Of a DNA stretch of 64,000 bases, positions 61,313-64,000 are shown piece after piece (the stretch's first letter is position 1; each line of letters opens with the position of its first letter). The notes beneath the pieces are model-generated. The model searched no databases and was not told the origin of the DNA. It worked only from the letters and a program-made list of their open reading frames with translations. The position numbers were made by a program, and so were the translations under genes. Origin of the DNA: Gammaproteobacteria bacterium. GTDB lineage: Bacteria; Pseudomonadota; Gammaproteobacteria; Poriferisulfidales; Poriferisulfidaceae. Where the stretch lies: contig JAPOXW010000004.1 in assembly GCA_026706895.1 (NCBI GenBank), positions 35,253 through 99,252 on the forward strand. The letters are read 5' to 3'.

Positions 61313-63856
61313 ATGGGCAAGGCAAGCCGGAGCAAGGCAGAAAGAAGGCGCCTGAGGGAGGCCCAGGCGGCCGAAGCGGCCGCACGGCAGGAGCAGGCTC
61401 CAGCTGATCACGTGCGGCGGGGCTGGACCTCGTTCTTCACGGCGGACGGCCCCCCGAGCGACTTCCCGCTGCACGCCGGGCTCGGCGTCCTGCTGCTGGC
61501 CGCACTGGTGGCGGTCAGCTACTATCCGGCCCTCACGGCGGGCTTCATCTGGGACGACGTCATCTTCACCAGCGCGCAGCCGGTCCAGGCGTGGTCCGGA
61601 ATCTGGGACATCTGGTCCGACCCGAAGTCCCTCGCGCTGGAGGGGCACTACTGGCCGGTGGTGTACACGAGCTTCTGGCTGGAGCACAAGCTGTGGGGGT
61701 TCGCGCCGGCCGGCTACCACGCGGTCAACCTGCTGCTGCAACTGGTCAACAGCCTGCTGGTGTGGCGGCTGATGTGGCGGCTCGCGGTGCCCGGCGCCTG
61801 GCTGATCGCCGCGGTGTTCGCGGTGCACCCCCTGCACGTCGAGTCGGTGGCCTGGGTGATCGAGCGCAAGGACCTGCTGTCGGGCGCGTTCTACCTGGGG
61901 GCCGTGCTGGTCTGGCTGCGCTTCGCGGAGGCGACGCGCCGGCGGGACTACTTCCTGGCGCTGGGGCTGTTCGCGGCGAGCCTGCTGAGCAAGACCGTCA
62001 CGGTGACCCTGCCGGCGGCGCTGCTGGTGCTCGCCTGGTGGAAGCGCGGGCGCGTGACCGGGGCCGACGCGTTGCGGCTGCTGCCGTTTTTCGCGGTGGG
62101 CTTCGCCTTCGCCTTCGGGGACACCGCGTACTACGCTTCCCGCGAGCCGCTGGACCTCGACTATTCCTTTGTCGAGCGCCTGCAGATCGCGACGCACGCC
62201 CTGTGGTTCTACGTCGGCAAGCTGCTGTGGCCGGTCGACCTCGCGGTGATCTACCCGTTCTGGGAGGTCGGCGCCGGGCGGTGGGCGGAATGGGGGTACG
62301 TGGCGGCCGCCGCCGCCCTGGTGGCGGGGCTGTGGCAGGCGCGCGGACGGATCGGGCGCGGCCCGCTGGCCGCGGCGCTGTTCTACGGGGTGACGCTGTC
62401 GCCGGTACTCGGCTTCGTGGACTTCGGCTACATGCAGTTCTCGTTCGTCGCCGACCGCTTCCAGTACCTGGCCGGCATCGGCGTCATGGCCGTGCTCGTC
62501 GGCGCGGGGACGCATGCGGCCGGACGGCTGGCGGGGGTGGCGCGGAAAAGCGTCCTGGGCGCCGCCCTGCTCGGCATCGCCGTACTGGCGTCGCTGTCCT
62601 GGCAGCAGTCCCACCTCTACCGCGACGAGATCACGTTCTTCAGCCACATCATCGCGCACAACCCGCAGGGGCGGGACGCCCACCACAACCTGGGCAAGGC
62701 GCTGCAGGATGCCGGGCGCATGGACGAGGCGCTCGAAGCCGCCCGCACCGCCGTGGAGCAGCGCCCCGACTTCGCCGGCGCCCACGCCAATCTCGGCCTG
62801 GCGCTCAAGCATTTCGGGCGGTTCGACGAAGCCGAGGAGGTCCTCCGGCGCGGCCTGCAGGCCGACCCCAGGAACAAGAACGTCCTGCAGAACCTGGGCG
62901 AGGTGATTCGGCAGCAGGGGCGGCACGAAGAGTCGCTGCAGTGGTACGATGCCGTCCTCCGCCGCGACCGGGAGTACACCCTGGCCTATGCGAGCAAGGG
63001 CGATGCCCTGTTCGCCCTGGAGCGCTACGGCGAGGCCGTCGCGAACCTGAAGAAGGCCCTGGCCCTGACCCCGGACATGCCGCAGGCCCCGCTGATGCAC
63101 ACCCTCATCGGCGAGGCGGCGCGGGAGGTGGAGCGCTTCGAGGAGGCAGAACGGCACTACCGGGATGCCCTGCGCATCGAGCCGGGGCTGTTCCGGGCGC
63201 ATACCGGCCTGGCCGGCCTGCTGATCGACCGCAACCGCTCCGAAGAGGCGGACCGGCATCTGCAAAACGTCCGCATGCGGCACCCGGACGATGCCGACGG
63301 GTTGCAGGGAGTCGCCGAACTGTTCCGGAAGCGCCAGCAGTACGGGAAGGCGCTCGAGTGGTACGACGCGGTGTTCGAGGCGGACCGCGACTACACGCAG
63401 GCCTACGCGGGGAAGGGCGATGCCCTGTTCCGGCTGGGACGCTACGAGGAGGCGATCCAGTCCCTGGGGCGGGCCATCGCCCTGGAACCCGGCATGTCGA
63501 CCGTGCCTACGCTGCGCGTGCTGATCGGCGAGGCGCACCAGAAGCTCGGCCGGCTGGAGGAGGCGCTGGCGCAGTACGAACTCGTCCTGGCCGACGATCC
63601 GCACAACCCCGGCGCGATCGACCGGCTCGCCATGGTGCGCCACGATCAGGGACGCTTTGCGGAATCGCTGGAACTCTATCGCAAGCACATCAGCCTCGAC
63701 CCCGGCAACGCGAACGCGCACAGCAACCTCGGCATCGTGCTGTACCGGATGGGCCGCACCGGCGAGGCGCGCGAAGCGCTGGAGCATGCGCTGACCCTCG
63801 ATCCTTCGATCGACATGGCGAGGACGGTGCTGGATCTGGTCCGAAAGGGCGAATAG
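61313..63856 (+). CDS. Polytopic membrane protein with C-terminal TPR array (TMTC-like, putative GT-C glycosyltransferase)
   Basis: 847-residue protein. The basic N-terminal tail (KASRSKAERRRL) is cytoplasmic. Residues ~50-440 hold ~10 hydrophobic helices with the GT-C-like acidic motif AGFIWDDVIF in the first loop and HPLHVESVAWVIERKD. Residues ~450-840 are about ten TPR units (e.g. DAHHNLGKALQDAGRMDEAL, NAHSNLGIVLYRMGRTGEA). The architecture matches eukaryotic TMTC O-mannosyltransferases; bacterial members are poorly characterised. Encoded right after a polyprenyl-phosphate-sugar synthase, suggesting protein glycosylation at the periplasmic face. Confidence 0.85.
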   Translation: MGKASRSKAERRRLREAQAAEAAARQEQAPADHVRRGWTSFFTADGPPSDFPLHAGLGVLLLAALVAVSYYPALTAGFIWDDVIFTSAQPVQAWSGIWDIWSDPKSLALEGHYWPVVYTSFWLEHKLWGFAPAGYHAVNLLLQLVNSLLVWRLMWRLAVPGAWLIAAVFAVHPLHVESVAWVIERKDLLSGAFYLGAVLVWLRFAEATRRRDYFLALGLFAASLLSKTVTVTLPAALLVLAWWKRGRVTGADALRLLPFFAVGFAFAFGDTAYYASREPLDLDYSFVERLQIATHALWFYVGKLLWPVDLAVIYPFWEVGAGRWAEWGYVAAAAALVAGLWQARGRIGRGPLAAALFYGVTLSPVLGFVDFGYMQFSFVADRFQYLAGIGVMAVLVGAGTHAAGRLAGVARKSVLGAALLGIAVLASLSWQQSHLYRDEITFFSHIIAHNPQGRDAHHNLGKALQDAGRMDEALEAARTAVEQRPDFAGAHANLGLALKHFGRFDEAEEVLRRGLQADPRNKNVLQNLGEVIRQQGRHEESLQWYDAVLRRDREYTLAYASKGDALFALERYGEAVANLKKALALTPDMPQAPLMHTLIGEAAREVERFEEAERHYRDALRIEPGLFRAHTGLAGLLIDRNRSEEADRHLQNVRMRHPDDADGLQGVAELFRKRQQYGKALEWYDAVFEADRDYTQAYAGKGDALFRLGRYEEAIQSLGRAIALEPGMSTVPTLRVLIGEAHQKLGRLEEALAQYELVLADDPHNPGAIDRLAMVRHDQGRFAESLELYRKHISLDPGNANAHSNLGIVLYRMGRTGEAREALEHALTLDPSIDMARTVLDLVRKGE

Positions 63857-63945
63857 CGCCCGTTTCGAATCGGTGCGCCCCGTCGTCAGGCAGGCATCCT
63901 TCAGGTCGCCCGGAGACCCAGACAGAAGTTTTCGGCCTTGAAACC

Positions 63946-64000
63946 CTACCAGCGCCCCTGGAGCTGGATTTCGATGCGGTCTTCCGCGCGCCCCTCGGCG
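63946..64000 (-). CDS. C-terminal end of an unidentified protein (partial)
   Basis: The minus-strand frame at the right edge reads AEGRAEDRIEIQLQGRW then stop. A terminal Trp after alternating residues resembles the last strand of an outer-membrane barrel, but 17 residues are too few to name it. Confidence 0.4.
   Translation of the reverse strand, partial: AEGRAEDRIEIQLQGRW

Noticed and set aside
61214-63787. 857-codon minus-strand ORF
   Set aside because: Antisense to the TMTC-like gene; no recognisable protein features.

Overview
Most likely a chromosomal segment of a gammaproteobacterium. The gene orders coaBC-dut-algC, guaB-guaA-tadA and ilvI-ilvH-ilvC...pssA are typical of that class, and the individual proteins (PurL with a fused glutaminase domain, ssrA with an ANDDNYALAA tag, RND efflux, TonB receptor, BepA-like M48 protease) fit. 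The genus cannot be read from the sequence. The first ~38.7 kb is mostly housekeeping with small mobile or defence inserts. From about 38.9 kb the DNA is visibly richer in G+C and turns accessory: efflux, pterin-like enzymes, a P450 fusion, a TonB receptor, a molybdoenzyme and glycosyltransferases.

Layout. 1-3.3 kb: purL, cut by the left edge, back-to-back with ssrA (tmRNA). 3.8-7.2 kb: an AT-richer minus-strand block with a ribbon-helix-helix-like small protein, a PD-(D/E)XK restriction enzyme, an N4-cytosine-type DNA methyltransferase and two unknown small genes. 7.4-11.3 kb: fdxA, an AddB-like nuclease ending in a clear terminator, and a family 4 uracil-DNA glycosylase downstream of leuA. 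11.4-20.4 kb: leuA with a possible leucine-containing leader, and a livF/SBP/livM/livH/livG/AMP-ligase operon. 20.5-24 kb: tadA, guaA, guaB. 24-31.4 kb: ubiA, a MntA/HepT toxin-antitoxin pair sitting in front of a tightly overlapped bioB-bioF-coaBC-dut-algC-ArsC-like run. 31.5-33.8 kb: a higBA toxin-antitoxin pair with an operator-like palindrome, and an insertion sequence. 33.9-38.7 kb: rraA, pssA, an unlisted 26-residue membrane peptide, ilvC, ilvH, ilvI.

39-48.5 kb is one long minus-strand run: outer-membrane factor, membrane-fusion protein, RND pump, site-2-protease-like M50 protein, a 6-pyruvoyl-tetrahydropterin-synthase-like enzyme lacking the usual catalytic Cys, a short-chain dehydrogenase, and a second HExxH membrane protein. 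Divergent from it is a 676-residue protein that joins an N-terminal GPP34/GOLPH3-like domain to a cytochrome P450. Facing that is a TonB-dependent receptor. I regard this neighbourhood as the best candidate for an undescribed system, possibly the making, processing and transport of a lipophilic or pterin-related compound, but that role is inference.

53.7-64 kb: TusA-family protein, BepA-like protease, a stand-alone SoxY-like protein, a cytoplasmic molybdopterin oxidoreductase with its flavin/ferredoxin partner, a Fic C-terminal fragment, a GT2-GtrA glycosyltransferase, a large TMTC-like membrane/TPR protein, and the C-terminus of a further protein at the right edge. No tRNA, rRNA, CRISPR array or replication origin was recognised.
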